Assembly: GCA_964597035.1 (NCBI GenBank)
Contig: CAZQWM010000017.1
Coordinates: forward strand, 1-37,529
DNA length: 37,529 bases
Source of the DNA: Fen-1362 sp964597035
GTDB taxonomy: Bacteria > Planctomycetota > Phycisphaerae > Sedimentisphaerales > Anaerobacaceae
Reading direction: 5' to 3'
In this document: piece after piece, positions 1 through 7,608 of the stretch
Layout: each line of letters opens with the position of its first letter
Numbering within the stretch: the first letter of the stretch is position 1
Notes under the pieces: generated by a model
What the model was told of the DNA's origin: nothing
The model's input: the letters and a program-made list of their open reading frames with translations, nothing else
Database searches by the model: none
Program-made: the position numbers and the translations under genes

Positions 1-88
1 TATCGGTATCCGTGTCGGTGTCAGTATCCGTGTCTGTATCGGTATCCGTGTCGGTATCGGTGTCGGTATCGGTATCCGTATCAGTATC
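1..88 (-). repeat. Hexanucleotide GAY-ACN tandem repeat coding (Asp-Thr)n
   Basis: On the minus strand, from 88 down to the window edge, every codon pair is GAT/GAC followed by ACN. This gives 14 Asp-Thr units plus a partial one, continuing out of the window. Because the unit is 6 nt, copy-number change by slippage would lengthen or shorten the linker without shifting frame. It follows a 'GCPGCG' segment in the haemagglutinin-type protein. Acidic Asp-Thr linkers are common in large exported proteins; Ca2+ binding or Thr glycosylation would be guesses. Confidence 0.9.
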
Positions 89-1675
89 GCCGCAGCCGGG
101 ACAACCGCTGTTGTCGTAATTCGGCTGGATGTCTATCTTTGCGTGTGCGCCGCCTTCGGTTTGCTCGTCATTTTCTGCCGGGTCACCAGAGGACTCCAAA
201 TCGACCAGACCATTGCCGGCCACCTTGGCGTGGGCGTGCACGGGGGCGCCGCAACCATTCCTGGTTATGCTTATAGAGCCGGGAGTGTGTATGGTGATGG
301 TAGCGTCAGCCGTGCCCAATGATGGCTTGGGATTGTAGCATGAGCTCATGCTGTTGTACCCTGCGGTTTGTGCCCAGGCCTCAACGCGTCCGTTGCGGGC
401 ATTTATAACAATGTTGCCCGGGTCCTCATCAAGAGTATTTCGCCCGGCGCAGATGTGAATGTCGGCGACACTTGCTTTCTTTGCGTGTGCCCTTGCTTCG
501 ATGCCGTAGTTGATTTTAACAGACCCGCCTGCTTCAAGGCAAACACGTGCCTCGGCGGCATCTGCGTTCGGCACGTTGTTGGCTTTTGCTGAAACAGCAC
601 CGTGGCAGCAATCGCCTTCGATGGTCAAGTCGCCGGCGGATATAACGACAACTGAGGCATCACTTCTGCCGCGGGCGTTGAGGTATCCTGTTGAGATATC
701 GCCTTGGGTCGATTCGAGCCGGACACTCGCCTGGTCTTGAGTTGGGCTGCCCGCTGACATCCCTCCGTCAACTTCGATATTACCAACCGCTTTGACGTCT
801 ATTATGCTTTCAGCTGATACTTTGCCCAGTGAGACGTTGCCGGCGGCCTCGGCTCGCAGTGATTCTATTCCCGTCAGGGCCGTAGAGAAAATATCTCCTG
901 CGGCGAGAATTACGGCAGGTCCCTCAGTTTTTTCTATTACGCAGCCGTTCAAGCCGTTTGAGTTGCTGCCTAAGTTTTTATTGTTTTGAATTATTTGAGT
1001 TGATGGGTCGCTGACAACAGCTTCGACAATTATGTCGCTGTTTTCCTGGCCGAGATACACGCTGTCACCAGCGGCCATAATTATAAGCCCGCCGGGGCTT
1101 AATATCGTTCCGTTATTGACGATGGAGTCTCCTATTAGGCGGACCTGGTCACTGATTATTTTGCCGTTGTTGACCAGTTCCGCTCTGCCGCCGCCGAACT
1201 GGAGGTTCTCTGCTCCGGCCATAAAATCAGTGGAGGAGGTCATAATGTCCATTGCCGATGCGGTGAACTTGTAAGCATCGATGGACGCGGTCGAGCCGAA
1301 CACTATGCCCTTGGGATTGACGATGAAGATGTGTCCCTGATTGCCGTAGAGCTTCCCGTCGAAATAAGTCTTGCCGCCTTCGACGACTTTGTTCAGCACG
1401 GCGAATCGGCCGCTTTCTTTTGTGAAGCGAAGAATGTCATCTTCAAGCGTATCGAGACTGTCCCATTCAATGATTGCCCGGTTGCTTTCTAATGTTACGG
1501 TAGTAGTGTTGCCGCTTTGGACGACAGAAGCCGAGCCATCCACCACGTCCGACCCGCTTGGCTGGGCCGAAGCGACACGAGGCGTTGTCCTGAAAAACAG
1601 CATCGTGTATATGAGCAGGTAGATGAACAGGCGCTTCGGTTGCATTGTCCTGTTAAGGTGATTTAGCATTTTCAT
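1..1675 (-). CDS. Filamentous haemagglutinin N-terminal (TPS) domain surface protein, 3' end beyond window
   Basis: The open frame runs from an ATG at 1675 to the window edge, giving 558 codons with no stop. An SD-like GGAAGGGGA lies about 6 nt upstream. The N-terminus is basic, then hydrophobic, and ends in an ASA signal-peptidase-like site near residue 36. Residues ~50-150 match the haemagg_act domain of two-partner secretion exoproteins: an 'AIIEWDSLD' segment, 'VLNKVVEGG', and the 'GHIFIVNPKGIVFG' signature. After that come many short beta-helix-type repeats (GDI/GNV/AAGD turns), as expected of a right-handed beta-helix passenger. The visible end is an Asp-Thr dipeptide tract. Known family role: secretion by a TpsB/Omp85 partner and adhesion or surface display; no TpsB gene is in the window. 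Adhesion is an inference. The family call is secure; ligand and total length are unknown. Confidence 0.88.
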   Translation of the reverse strand, partial: MKMLNHLNRTMQPKRLFIYLLIYTMLFFRTTPRVASAQPSGSDVVDGSASVVQSGNTTTVTLESNRAIIEWDSLDTLEDDILRFTKESGRFAVLNKVVEGGKTYFDGKLYGNQGHIFIVNPKGIVFGSTASIDAYKFTASAMDIMTSSTDFMAGAENLQFGGGRAELVNNGKIISDQVRLIGDSIVNNGTILSPGGLIIMAAGDSVYLGQENSDIIVEAVVSDPSTQIIQNNKNLGSNSNGLNGCVIEKTEGPAVILAAGDIFSTALTGIESLRAEAAGNVSLGKVSAESIIDVKAVGNIEVDGGMSAGSPTQDQASVRLESTQGDISTGYLNARGRSDASVVVISAGDLTIEGDCCHGAVSAKANNVPNADAAEARVCLEAGGSVKINYGIEARAHAKKASVADIHICAGRNTLDEDPGNIVINARNGRVEAWAQTAGYNSMSSCYNPKPSLGTADATITIHTPGSISITRNGCGAPVHAHAKVAGNGLVDLESSGDPAENDEQTEGGAHAKIDIQPNYDNSGCPGCGDTDTDTDTDTDTDTDTDTDTDTDTDTDTD

Positions 1676-1767
1676 TAAAATTCCCCTTCCGTTACGAAAT
1701 TTAGCTTTAGTCCCCTTTTCGCTTTCTCAAACCCCTCATTTGGGAAATGGTGGTTTACAATAGGATT

Positions 1768-1796
1768 ATTTTACCTATTTTACCAGGCCGTGTCAA
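1768..1796 (-). promoter_or_regulatory. Sigma-70-type promoter of the haemagglutinin-domain gene
   Basis: On the minus strand TTGACA (1796-1791) is followed after exactly 17 bp by TAAAAT (1773-1768). That is a perfect -35 and a 5/6 -10. A second copy of the GGTAAAATA motif lies directly upstream of the -10 inside the spacer, forming a short direct repeat. Predicted start is near 1761, giving a leader of about 85 nt before the ATG at 1675. Confidence 0.7.
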
Positions 1797-2055
1797 GTAG
1801 AATTATCCATATTTACCAATCACTATATTCCATCGCCTTGAGGGTTTACAGTTATCATTCAATGAATCGAAGATATATATAAACTTGACAATCATTGCTT
1901 TGGGCGTGCTGATTTAACAGTCGTTCAGCAAGGTCCTAAAAAATGCTTTGAATCAGTACTAATCTCCTGTCATATAATGGATATTCGATGTTAATAGCCG
2001 AGCTGCTTATGCAATGGAATGGGCTTTTTTAACTTCATCCCGGTAGCGATTCAAA
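1797..2055. other. Non-coding AT-rich spacer, nothing recognised
   Basis: Together with the promoter region, 1676-2055 is a gene-free stretch of about 380 bp. Apart from the promoter at 1768-1796, I see no convincing ORF, hairpin terminator or repeat. A TATAAT hexamer occurs near 1974 on the plus strand but has no well-spaced -35 and no gene downstream. Confidence 0.5.
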
Positions 2056-2128
<73 letters not shown>

Positions 2129-2293
2129 TGAAACTTTTCGCCCGCAAATTTATCACAAAGAAATGGCTTTGCAAGAAAAATTGCGACTATTCGATGCCTG
2201 ATACTCGATGCTTTTCGTAAATGCGAGGAGCCCCTTCCGAGCCGCGCCGTGTCGGGATTGAAGGTCGGGCCGAAGCGGTCTCAATTGTCAAGG

Positions 2294-2334
2294 AAACAAA
2301 ACTGCCGTGCGGCTCTCTTCTCCCGCACGGCAGT
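2294..2334 (-). terminator. Intrinsic terminator downstream of the prepilin gene
   Basis: A perfect 12-bp inverted repeat (ACTGCCGTGCGG / CCGCACGGCAGT, 2301-2312 with 2323-2334) surrounds a 10-nt loop. On the minus strand it is followed by TTTGTTTCC. It sits just beyond the 3' end of the prepilin gene on the same strand. Confidence 0.8.
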
Positions 2335-2344
2335 AAAAAACCTG

Positions 2345-2568
2345 TTATGTGATTACGTCTTTAGTCGGCGAAGTTGAANNNNNNNNNNNNNNNNNNNNNN
2401 NNNNNNNNNNNNNNNNNNNNNNNNNNNNNNNNNNNNNNNNNNNNNNNNNNNNNNNNNNNNNNNNNNNNNNNNNNNNNNGAGGATGATAATGCTCAATACG
2501 GTGAGCAGTTCGATAATAGTAAAGCCCTTCCCGCCCCGGCGGGCGCATTTTGTTCCTTTTGAGTTCAT
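2345..2568 (-). CDS. Type IV pilin-like / pseudopilin (N-methylation motif), interrupted by assembly gap
   Basis: The start is ATG 2568, preceded by AAGGAG at 7-nt spacing; an in-frame upstream start at 2610 lacks this support. The N-terminus is short and basic (ARRGGKG), followed by the class III leader cleavage site G|FTIIELL and a hydrophobic helix (TVLSIIIL), with Glu at +5 of the mature protein. This is diagnostic of type IV pilins and type II secretion pseudopilins processed by PilD. The rest lies in the 100-N gap at 2379-2478. Because the gap length is arbitrary, the 3' frame is unknown: the three possible stops are at 2361-2363 (ending FNFAD), 2353-2355 and 2345-2347. It is a single gene with its own promoter and terminator. 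Pilus versus secretion role cannot be decided. Confidence 0.82.
2379..2478. other. Assembly gap (100 N) inside prepilin gene
   Basis: Exactly 100 unresolved bases. The round number implies a placeholder of unknown true length, so reading frames cannot be carried across it. Confidence 0.99.
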
Positions 2569-2635
2569 TTTATTCTCCTTAACAGCTAAAATAATAACGT
2601 TCGTACGCATACATTTCCCGCTGCACTCAACACCT

Positions 2636-2664
2636 AATATACTTTATGGGACTTGCAAAGTCAA
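2636..2664 (-). promoter_or_regulatory. Sigma-70-type promoter of the prepilin gene
   Basis: Minus strand TTGACT (2664-2659), a 17-bp spacer, then TATATT (2641-2636). Transcription would start near 2629, about 60 nt upstream of the prepilin ATG at 2568. Confidence 0.68.
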
Positions 2665-2732
2665 GGATTTTGACTGTTAAATTGGGAAGTTTTCAGGCGG
2701 TTGAGAATCTTGCCGAAACTTGACTTACGATT

Positions 2733-2741
2733 TGATATAAT
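2733..2741 (+). promoter_or_regulatory. Extended -10 promoter candidate for rpoN
   Basis: The sequence TGATATAAT contains a perfect -10 with an upstream TGn extension. There is no well-spaced -35; a TTGACT lies only 10 bp upstream. Start would be near 2748, giving a leader of about 50 nt for rpoN. It is divergent from the prepilin promoter. Confidence 0.45.
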
Positions 2742-2796
2742 AGAGAGAAATGGGCAGTAGAACGAACGGTTATCAGAAATTGCGGATTATGCATCG

Positions 2797-4230
2797 ATGA
2801 AGCTGGAGATGCGAGGACAAATGCGGCTGGAGCAGCAAATGAAGCTGGCTCCGCATATGATTCAGTCGATGGAGATACTCCAGCTTCCCATCCTGGCCTT
2901 GCAGGAAAGGATTGACCAGGAATTGAACAGTAATCCGGTTCTTGAGGTGGATGAGTCACCCGGGCCGGAAGAGACGCCGGTTGAGGAGGAAGTGCAGCCG
3001 CAGGAGCAGGCGGTAACGGATTTCAAGCGTGTAGATACGCTGGACGAGGAGTTTCGGGATTATATCGACCGGCAGGCCGATTTTGCCCGGCTGCGGCCGG
3101 ATGAGCCGGACCCGAAGCTCGAAGCGATAAAGAATACCGCTGCACCGCCTCAGTCGCTGCACGATTATCTCGAAGACCAGTGGCGGCTGGTCGAGGCGGA
3201 TGAGCCGGTGAAAAAGGCCGGCAGTATTATTATCGATTACATCGACGACAGGGGCTATCTGTCGGTTCGCCTGGAGCAATTGCACAACAGGGACCGGACG
3301 GATTTTACACTTGATGATTTGACCAAGGCGCTTGAGCTTGTTCAAAAGCTTGAGCCGACCGGAGTCGGCGCACGCGACTTGAGGGAGTGCCTGCTGATTC
3401 AGCTAAGGCAAAGCAGCGAGGATACGAGCTTCGAAAAAGCGCTTGTCAGTGAGCATATGGAGGAGCTGCTTGAGAATCGTCTGCCCGAAATAGCGAAGAA
3501 AATGGACTGTTCCATAGAGCGACTCAACAGCGAGATAGAACGGCTGAGCAAGTTCGATACCTCACCCGGGCTGCAGGTTGGCAGAAATCATAACCATCCT
3601 GTTACAGCCGACGTGATAGTGGAGTATTCTGAGGAGACTGATGATTATATGGTGCGGCTGGCGGAGGACGGCCTGCCCCGGCTGCGTATAAACGATTATT
3701 ACGTCAAGATGGCCGGCGGCAAAGGCCTCGGCGAAAAGGCAAAGCAGTTTTTACAGAACAACATTCGTTCGGCACACTGGATAATAGACGCGATACAGCA
3801 GCGCAAAAATACGCTGCTTAATGTAACCCGCTCGATTGTCAGTCGGCAGAGAGAGTTTTTCGACAGGGGTCAGCTTTACCTAAAGCCCTTGCCGATGTCC
3901 AAAGTTGCTGGGGATGTCGGCGTGCATATAGCAACAGTTTCGCGTGCCGTTGCGGGCAAGTATGTGCAGTGCTCGTGGGGGATTTTGCCGCTGAGGAAGT
4001 TTTTCAGCGGCGGTATCGAGGACGCACAGGGAAATGAAAAGAGCTGGGAGGCAATAAGGGCCAGATTACAGGAAATCATCGACGCTGAGGACAAATCAAA
4101 GCCGCTAAGCGACGACCAGATAAAGGCCCGGCTCGCCGAAGCGGGCATAACGGGGCTGGCACGTCGAACGGTCGCAAAATACCGCAAGCTGCTCAACATT
4201 CCCACGGCACGGCTCCGCAAAAAGTACTGA
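2797..4230 (+). CDS. rpoN: RNA polymerase sigma-54 factor RpoN
   Basis: Length is 477 aa, normal for sigma-54. Region I at the N-terminus is the Gln/Leu-rich activator-interaction segment ('LEQQMKLAPHMIQSMEILQLP', residues ~9-29). An acidic region II follows (~50-70, rich in Glu/Pro), then the core-binding domain. The -12-recognition helix-turn-helix lies around 'SKVAGDVGVHIATVSRAVAGKY'. The RpoN box ARRTVAKYRK at residues 455-464 contacts the -24 element. Known role: sigma factor that needs bacterial enhancer-binding AAA+ ATPases. No hpf/raiA or ptsN gene follows, unlike many proteobacterial rpoN loci. The ATG at 2797 has no strong SD, but the region I motif starts immediately after it. Confidence 0.97.
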   Translation: MKLEMRGQMRLEQQMKLAPHMIQSMEILQLPILALQERIDQELNSNPVLEVDESPGPEETPVEEEVQPQEQAVTDFKRVDTLDEEFRDYIDRQADFARLRPDEPDPKLEAIKNTAAPPQSLHDYLEDQWRLVEADEPVKKAGSIIIDYIDDRGYLSVRLEQLHNRDRTDFTLDDLTKALELVQKLEPTGVGARDLRECLLIQLRQSSEDTSFEKALVSEHMEELLENRLPEIAKKMDCSIERLNSEIERLSKFDTSPGLQVGRNHNHPVTADVIVEYSEETDDYMVRLAEDGLPRLRINDYYVKMAGGKGLGEKAKQFLQNNIRSAHWIIDAIQQRKNTLLNVTRSIVSRQREFFDRGQLYLKPLPMSKVAGDVGVHIATVSRAVAGKYVQCSWGILPLRKFFSGGIEDAQGNEKSWEAIRARLQEIIDAEDKSKPLSDDQIKARLAEAGITGLARRTVAKYRKLLNIPTARLRKKY

Positions 4231-4320
4231 TTAAGAATCGGTTACCTTGCCGTTTGCCGGCGAGACAACCTCTGTTTTCATTCCCCCCGCAGTTTGTTCA
4301 GTAGCTTTTGTCCCGGTCAT
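4231..4320 (-). CDS. Possible 29-residue small ORF, unrecognised
   Basis: A minus-strand ATG at 4320 is preceded by AAGGGA at short spacing, and the frame stops at 4231, directly abutting the rpoN stop tail to tail. The predicted peptide ends in 'VVSPANGKVTDS', which resembles nothing I can name with confidence. At 30 codons it could easily be chance. The rest of the gene-free stretch 4321-4578 holds only a weak TGGCC/GGCCA inverted repeat near 4437. Confidence 0.2.
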   Translation of the reverse strand: MTGTKATEQTAGGMKTEVVSPANGKVTDS

Positions 4321-4578
4321 CTTTTCCCTTAAATTTTTTGTCTGCTATGTGTCTCTGGTAGTCTGATGTGTTTAATCCCTGCTTGCCATTTATCGGACCT
4401 ATTAAATGGGGATTGCTTACGGTTTGTAATCCACAATGGCCAAATAAGCGGCCAATCTGCCATTTTACGCATTATCCCTCTAAATCAGTGTCCGTTTTAT
4501 GTCGATTAACGGGGGAACGTCTTTTGGTTTATGAATCGGAATAGTGGTTTCTAAAAAGTATATTTGGAAGGAACGAAT

Positions 4579-5347
4579 ATGAAAGCCCCCAGTCAATTCC
4601 CCAGAGCAATAGTGAGTGCATCGATTGTGATTCTGATGGTGTCGTGTGTAGTAGCGGTCGCAGAGGAGCCGGATGCAACCGCCAAAGTGAGCCGGGTCAG
4701 GTGGGAAGTTGCGCCTGAGATTTCCTATATCAGGTACAAAGAGCCCGGTTATATGAAAGAAGATGGCGTTATGTACGGCATCAATGCCTCGGCTATTTAT
4801 CGAGCGCCTGTGTCAAAGCCGCTGTTCGGCGGGCCACAGGATGCCAATAGCTGGATGCTGAGAGGCGACGCAAGATTCAGTTGGGGTGAAGTTGATTATG
4901 ACGGTGCGCTTTGGGACGGCACGCCTTACGAAGTCGGCGACGTCAAAGATGCTGCGCTCGAGTTCAGGGCTATGGTCGGCTATGACTTTGCAAACGAAAT
5001 TGCGCGGACAACTCCTTACCTGGGTCTGGGCTATCGTTATCTCCGCGATGACCTGTCGTGCGACCCTCTCGGCTACGAAAGGGAGTCGAATTACCTGTAT
5101 ATGCCGTTCGGNNNNNNNNNNNNNNNNNNNNNNNNNNNNNNNNNNNNNNNNNNNNNNNNNNNNNNNNNNNNNNNNNNNNNNNNNNNNNNNNNNNNNNNNN
5201 NNNNNNNNNNNTCAGCCGGGCGTTGATTTTGCAATCGAGCCCTTTGTTCGGCTCTGGTGGATTGCGAAATCCGATAGTGCCAACGGGGTAATCGAGCCCA
5301 AGAACCGCTCAGCCGAGGTGGGACTGCGGGTTATCTGGATATTTTAG
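4579..5347 (+). CDS. Outer-membrane beta-barrel-like protein, interrupted by assembly gap
   Basis: The start is ATG 4579 with GGAAGGA 7 nt upstream; an in-frame TTG at 4564 is less likely. Residues 1-31 form a signal peptide ('AIVSASIVILMVSCVVAVA|EE'). The mature part alternates polar and aromatic residues as beta strands do ('WEVAPEISYIRYKEPGY', 'TTPYLGLGYRYLRDDL'). After the 100-N gap (5112-5211) the frame 'GVDFAIEPFVRLWWI...' runs to a stop at 5345-5347, and the protein ends in Ile-Trp-Ile-Phe, a C-terminal aromatic typical of BAM-inserted porins. The apparent frame change across the gap is an artefact of its arbitrary length. Specific function is unknown. Confidence 0.78.
5112..5211. other. 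Assembly gap (100 N) inside beta-barrel gene
   Basis: Exactly 100 N; placeholder of unknown length inside the outer-membrane-like gene. Confidence 0.99.
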
Positions 5348-5381
5348 AAGCATGGTATCTTACGCTCAGCTTTTGTGTGTC

Positions 5382-5408
5382 AATGGGGCCGCTTGTCGGC
5401 CCCATTTT
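5382..5408 (+). terminator. Intrinsic terminator after the beta-barrel gene
   Basis: A 10-bp perfect stem AATGGGGCCG / CGGCCCCATT with a CTTGT loop runs into TTTT, 35 nt past the stop at 5347. It isolates the upstream gene from the arsenic operon. Confidence 0.85.
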
Positions 5409-5491
5409 GTATAACGGTGTAATTCCGGTCTCACGCCAGCCAGACGGAAAAAAACAAAAAAATTTCTCGACCCGTCAGAACCTTTTTGATA

Positions 5492-5523
5492 TTACGTGAG
5501 TAAATAATCACATAGTAACGTAA
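5492..5523 (+). promoter_or_regulatory. Candidate ArsR operator (nested inverted repeats) upstream of arsR
   Basis: Two nested inverted repeats sit just upstream of the arsR start. The inner one at 5496-5511 is GTGAgTAAATAaTCAC (16 bp, 12 of 16 positions symmetric). The outer arms TTACGT (5492-5497) and ACGTAA (5518-5523) are 20 bp apart. A possible -35 TTGATA lies at 5486-5491. ArsR/SmtB repressors bind AT-rich dyads overlapping their own promoter, so autoregulation is a reasonable inference. Confidence 0.5.
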
Positions 5524-5528
5524 GGAAT

Positions 5529-5867
5529 ATGAAGATGTTCAAAAAGAACGAGAGATTGCTTTTTGAAGGGCAGGCGGAAGTAGCGAAGGCGGTGGCACAT
5601 CCCCTGCGTATCGCAATTATTGATTTCCTCAGAGATGGTCCGCAATGTGTCTGCGACATCGCGGAGCACATAGGTGCTGAACGCTCAAACGTCTCACGGC
5701 ATTTGTCCGTTATGGTCAACGCCGGGGTGCTCGATTATCAAAAAGAGGGTCTGAATGTAATCTATAAGCTTAAGTGCCCCTGCATTTTGGAGTTTTTCTC
5801 CTGCATCACAGGAGTTCTGAAAGAACAGGCCAGACAAAGCAGTCGATTGCTGGAAGTATTGAAGTAG
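5529..5867 (+). CDS. arsR: ArsR/SmtB-family metalloid-responsive repressor
   Basis: Length is 112 aa with AAGG upstream of ATG 5529. It has a winged helix-turn-helix: 'AVAHPLRIAIIDFLRDG' then the recognition helix 'ERSNVSRHLSVMVNAGVL' (~51-68). Cys40-Val-Cys42-Asp is the CVCD metalloid site known from ArsR/CadC proteins. Three more cysteines (83, 85 in 'CPC', and 92) near the C-terminus could complete a thiolate site; this resembles ArsR members whose As(III) site uses C-terminal cysteines. Known role: derepression of the adjacent ars genes when As(III) binds. It is the first gene of a seven-gene run, and the next gene starts 8 nt after its stop. Inducer identity is inferred from the operon. 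Confidence 0.9.
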   Translation: MKMFKKNERLLFEGQAEVAKAVAHPLRIAIIDFLRDGPQCVCDIAEHIGAERSNVSRHLSVMVNAGVLDYQKEGLNVIYKLKCPCILEFFSCITGVLKEQARQSSRLLEVLK

Positions 5868-5875
5868 GGGACTCT

Positions 5876-7048
5876 GTGGATTTCAAAAGTGAATGGAAGA
5901 AACTGGCGCTTATTGTGGCGGTTTTCATTGCGTGTTTTTACCTGCCAATAGGGACGCAACGCTTTGATAATGCGGTAACGGAATCTCTGCATCTTGTCAA
6001 ATGGTATGCGAGGGAGCACGTTGTTCTTTGCCTTGTGCCTGCATTTTTCATTGCCGGCGCGATTTCGGTGTTTGTCAGCCAGGCATCCGTGATGAAGTAT
6101 CTCGGTGCCCGGGCCAACAAGGTGCTGGCTTATGGTGTCGCTTCTGTTTCGGGTTCGGTATTGGCAGTTTGTTCCTGCACCATCCTTCCGCTGTTTGCGG
6201 GGATTTACCGGATGGGAGCGGGTCTTGGGCCGGCGACTGCATTTCTGTATTCCGGCCCTGCGATAAACGTGCTTGCGATTATTTTGACCGCACGAATTCT
6301 TGGACCTGAGTTGGGTATTGCCCGAGCCGTCGGCGCTATTGTTTTCAGTATAGTCATTGGCCTTTTGATGCACGCAATCTACCACAGGGAAGAAACTGAA
6401 AAAGCCAACAATCAAATGCAGATTCCGGAGCCCGAAGCCGGCAAACCGCTTTGGCAAAACGCCATTTATTTTACCAGCCTGGTAGGCATTTTAGTTTTCG
6501 CCAACTGGGCAAAACCGGTAAGTGACACAGGATTATGGTCTTGGATTCATTCGGCAAAATGGCTTATCACCGCCGGATTTGCCGTTGTGCTGGCTGTTGT
6601 TTTAGCGATGTGGTTTAAGAAAAGCGAGCTAAGCGAATGGTCGCAGGCGACATGGGGATTTGCCAAACAGATTCTGCCGCTTTTGTTTTTGGGTGTCGTT
6701 GTAGCAGGGTTTTTGCTTGGCCGGCCGGGACGCGAAGGCATTATTCCTTCCGCCTGGGTGGAAAGGGCGGTGGGAGGTAATTCACTATGGGCAAACCTGT
6801 TTGCCTCAGTGGCGGGGGCGTTTATGTATTTTGCGACTCTGACTGAAGTTCCCATTTTACAGGGTTTAATAGGGGCTGGTATGGGCAAAGGACCGGCATT
6901 AGCGCTTCTTCTGGCCGGGCCGGCGCTGAGCTTACCGAATATGCTCGTTATCCGCTCGGTGATGGGCACGCAGAAAACTGTGGTCTATGTATCGCTTGTA
7001 ATCGTAATGTCAACGATTGCAGGAATGCTTTTCGGTGTGATGTTGTGA
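5876..7048 (+). CDS. Permease of the COG0701/DUF318 family (ArsP-like)
   Basis: I chose GTG 5876 as the start: AGGGG lies just upstream and the arsR stop ends at 5867. A longer frame reaching back into arsR is a shadow. The 390-aa protein has about 8-10 hydrophobic segments. The first half holds 'SVLAVCSCTILPLFAGIYRMGAGLGPATAFLYSGPAIN', with Cys99-Ser-Cys101 and the GPA/SGPAIN signature of COG0701 permeases. The second half repeats this as 'FMYFATLTEVPILQGLIGAGMGKGPALALLLAGPALSLPN'. Characterised relatives include ArsP, which exports trivalent organoarsenicals, and ArsR-linked thiol/metalloid permeases of anaerobes. Its place directly after arsR and before arsEFG-arsC supports metalloid export. 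The exact substrate is not determinable. Confidence 0.85.
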   Translation: MDFKSEWKKLALIVAVFIACFYLPIGTQRFDNAVTESLHLVKWYAREHVVLCLVPAFFIAGAISVFVSQASVMKYLGARANKVLAYGVASVSGSVLAVCSCTILPLFAGIYRMGAGLGPATAFLYSGPAINVLAIILTARILGPELGIARAVGAIVFSIVIGLLMHAIYHREETEKANNQMQIPEPEAGKPLWQNAIYFTSLVGILVFANWAKPVSDTGLWSWIHSAKWLITAGFAVVLAVVLAMWFKKSELSEWSQATWGFAKQILPLLFLGVVVAGFLLGRPGREGIIPSAWVERAVGGNSLWANLFASVAGAFMYFATLTEVPILQGLIGAGMGKGPALALLLAGPALSLPNMLVIRSVMGTQKTVVYVSLVIVMSTIAGMLFGVML

Positions 7049-7124
7049 GTTCTTAAAATGATGCATTTAAGAAAAAAACTGGTTCATGGGCAATTTTGAT
7101 GGCCCGGAAGGAAGGTTTGGAATT

Positions 7125-7607
7125 ATGAAAGTCGAACCTATTGGTGTTATACATTCACCATTCGAACAGGCGGCCGGCACGCCGATTCAGCCGGCCTTTG
7201 CAAACGGTGCCGAAGGTCGCGTGGAGGTTTTCCAAGAATATGCAGCAGGCTTAAAGGATTTGGATGGCTTCGAGCGAATCTGGCTGATTTATTACTTTAA
7301 CAGGGTTATCGAGACGAAACTGACCGTCAAGCCCTTTATGGATGAGAAGCAACGCGGGCTGTTCGCCACCCGTGCCCCATGCAGGCCGAATCCGATTGGT
7401 ATCTCCACAGTTAAGCTCATCAGGATTCAAAACTGCACTCTTTTCGTTGCCGACATTGATGTATTGGACCAGACGCCGCTGCTGGATATAAAACCGTATA
7501 TCCCGAAATTCGATTCCTTTGATGTCAAACGCATCGGCTGGCTTTCCGCCGATTTTCCGGCCACAAAGCTCGCGGATGACAGGTTCTATAAGAAGCAGGG
7601 AGATTAA
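7125..7607 (+). CDS. TrmO/TsaA-family tRNA (m6t6A37) methyltransferase homologue inside the ars operon
   Basis: The start at ATG 7125 (160 aa) has GGAAGGAAGG 9 nt upstream; an earlier in-frame ATG at 7086 lacks an SD. The fold signature is clear: 'VEPIGVIHSPF' at the N-terminus, 'DLDGFERIWLIYYFNR', and 'RGLFATRAPCRPNPIGISTVKL' with the RPNPIG motif of TsaA/TrmO (UPF0066), which binds S-adenosylmethionine. Biochemically known members methylate t6A37 in tRNA-Thr. Stand-alone short TsaA proteins also occur in metalloid-resistance clusters, where their role is unproven. It sits 77 nt after the permease and its stop is 1 nt before the ArsE-like start, so co-translation is expected. Whether the substrate is tRNA or something arsenic-related is open. 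Confidence 0.85.
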   Translation: MKVEPIGVIHSPFEQAAGTPIQPAFANGAEGRVEVFQEYAAGLKDLDGFERIWLIYYFNRVIETKLTVKPFMDEKQRGLFATRAPCRPNPIGISTVKLIRIQNCTLFVADIDVLDQTPLLDIKPYIPKFDSFDVKRIGWLSADFPATKLADDRFYKKQGD

Positions 7608-7608
7608 A

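Noticed and set aside
1..88. CRISPR-like or minisatellite array at the window start
   Set aside because: The 6-nt unit has no spacers and is in frame as Asp-Thr codons of a long ORF, so it is a coding repeat.
4564..5226. Apparent frameshift between the two halves of the beta-barrel gene
   Set aside because: The change of frame occurs across a 100-N placeholder of arbitrary length; no pseudogene call is justified.
5762..6457. 231-codon minus-strand ORF opposite the permease
   Set aside because: Composition is shadow-like and it lies wholly opposite arsR and the well-supported permease gene.
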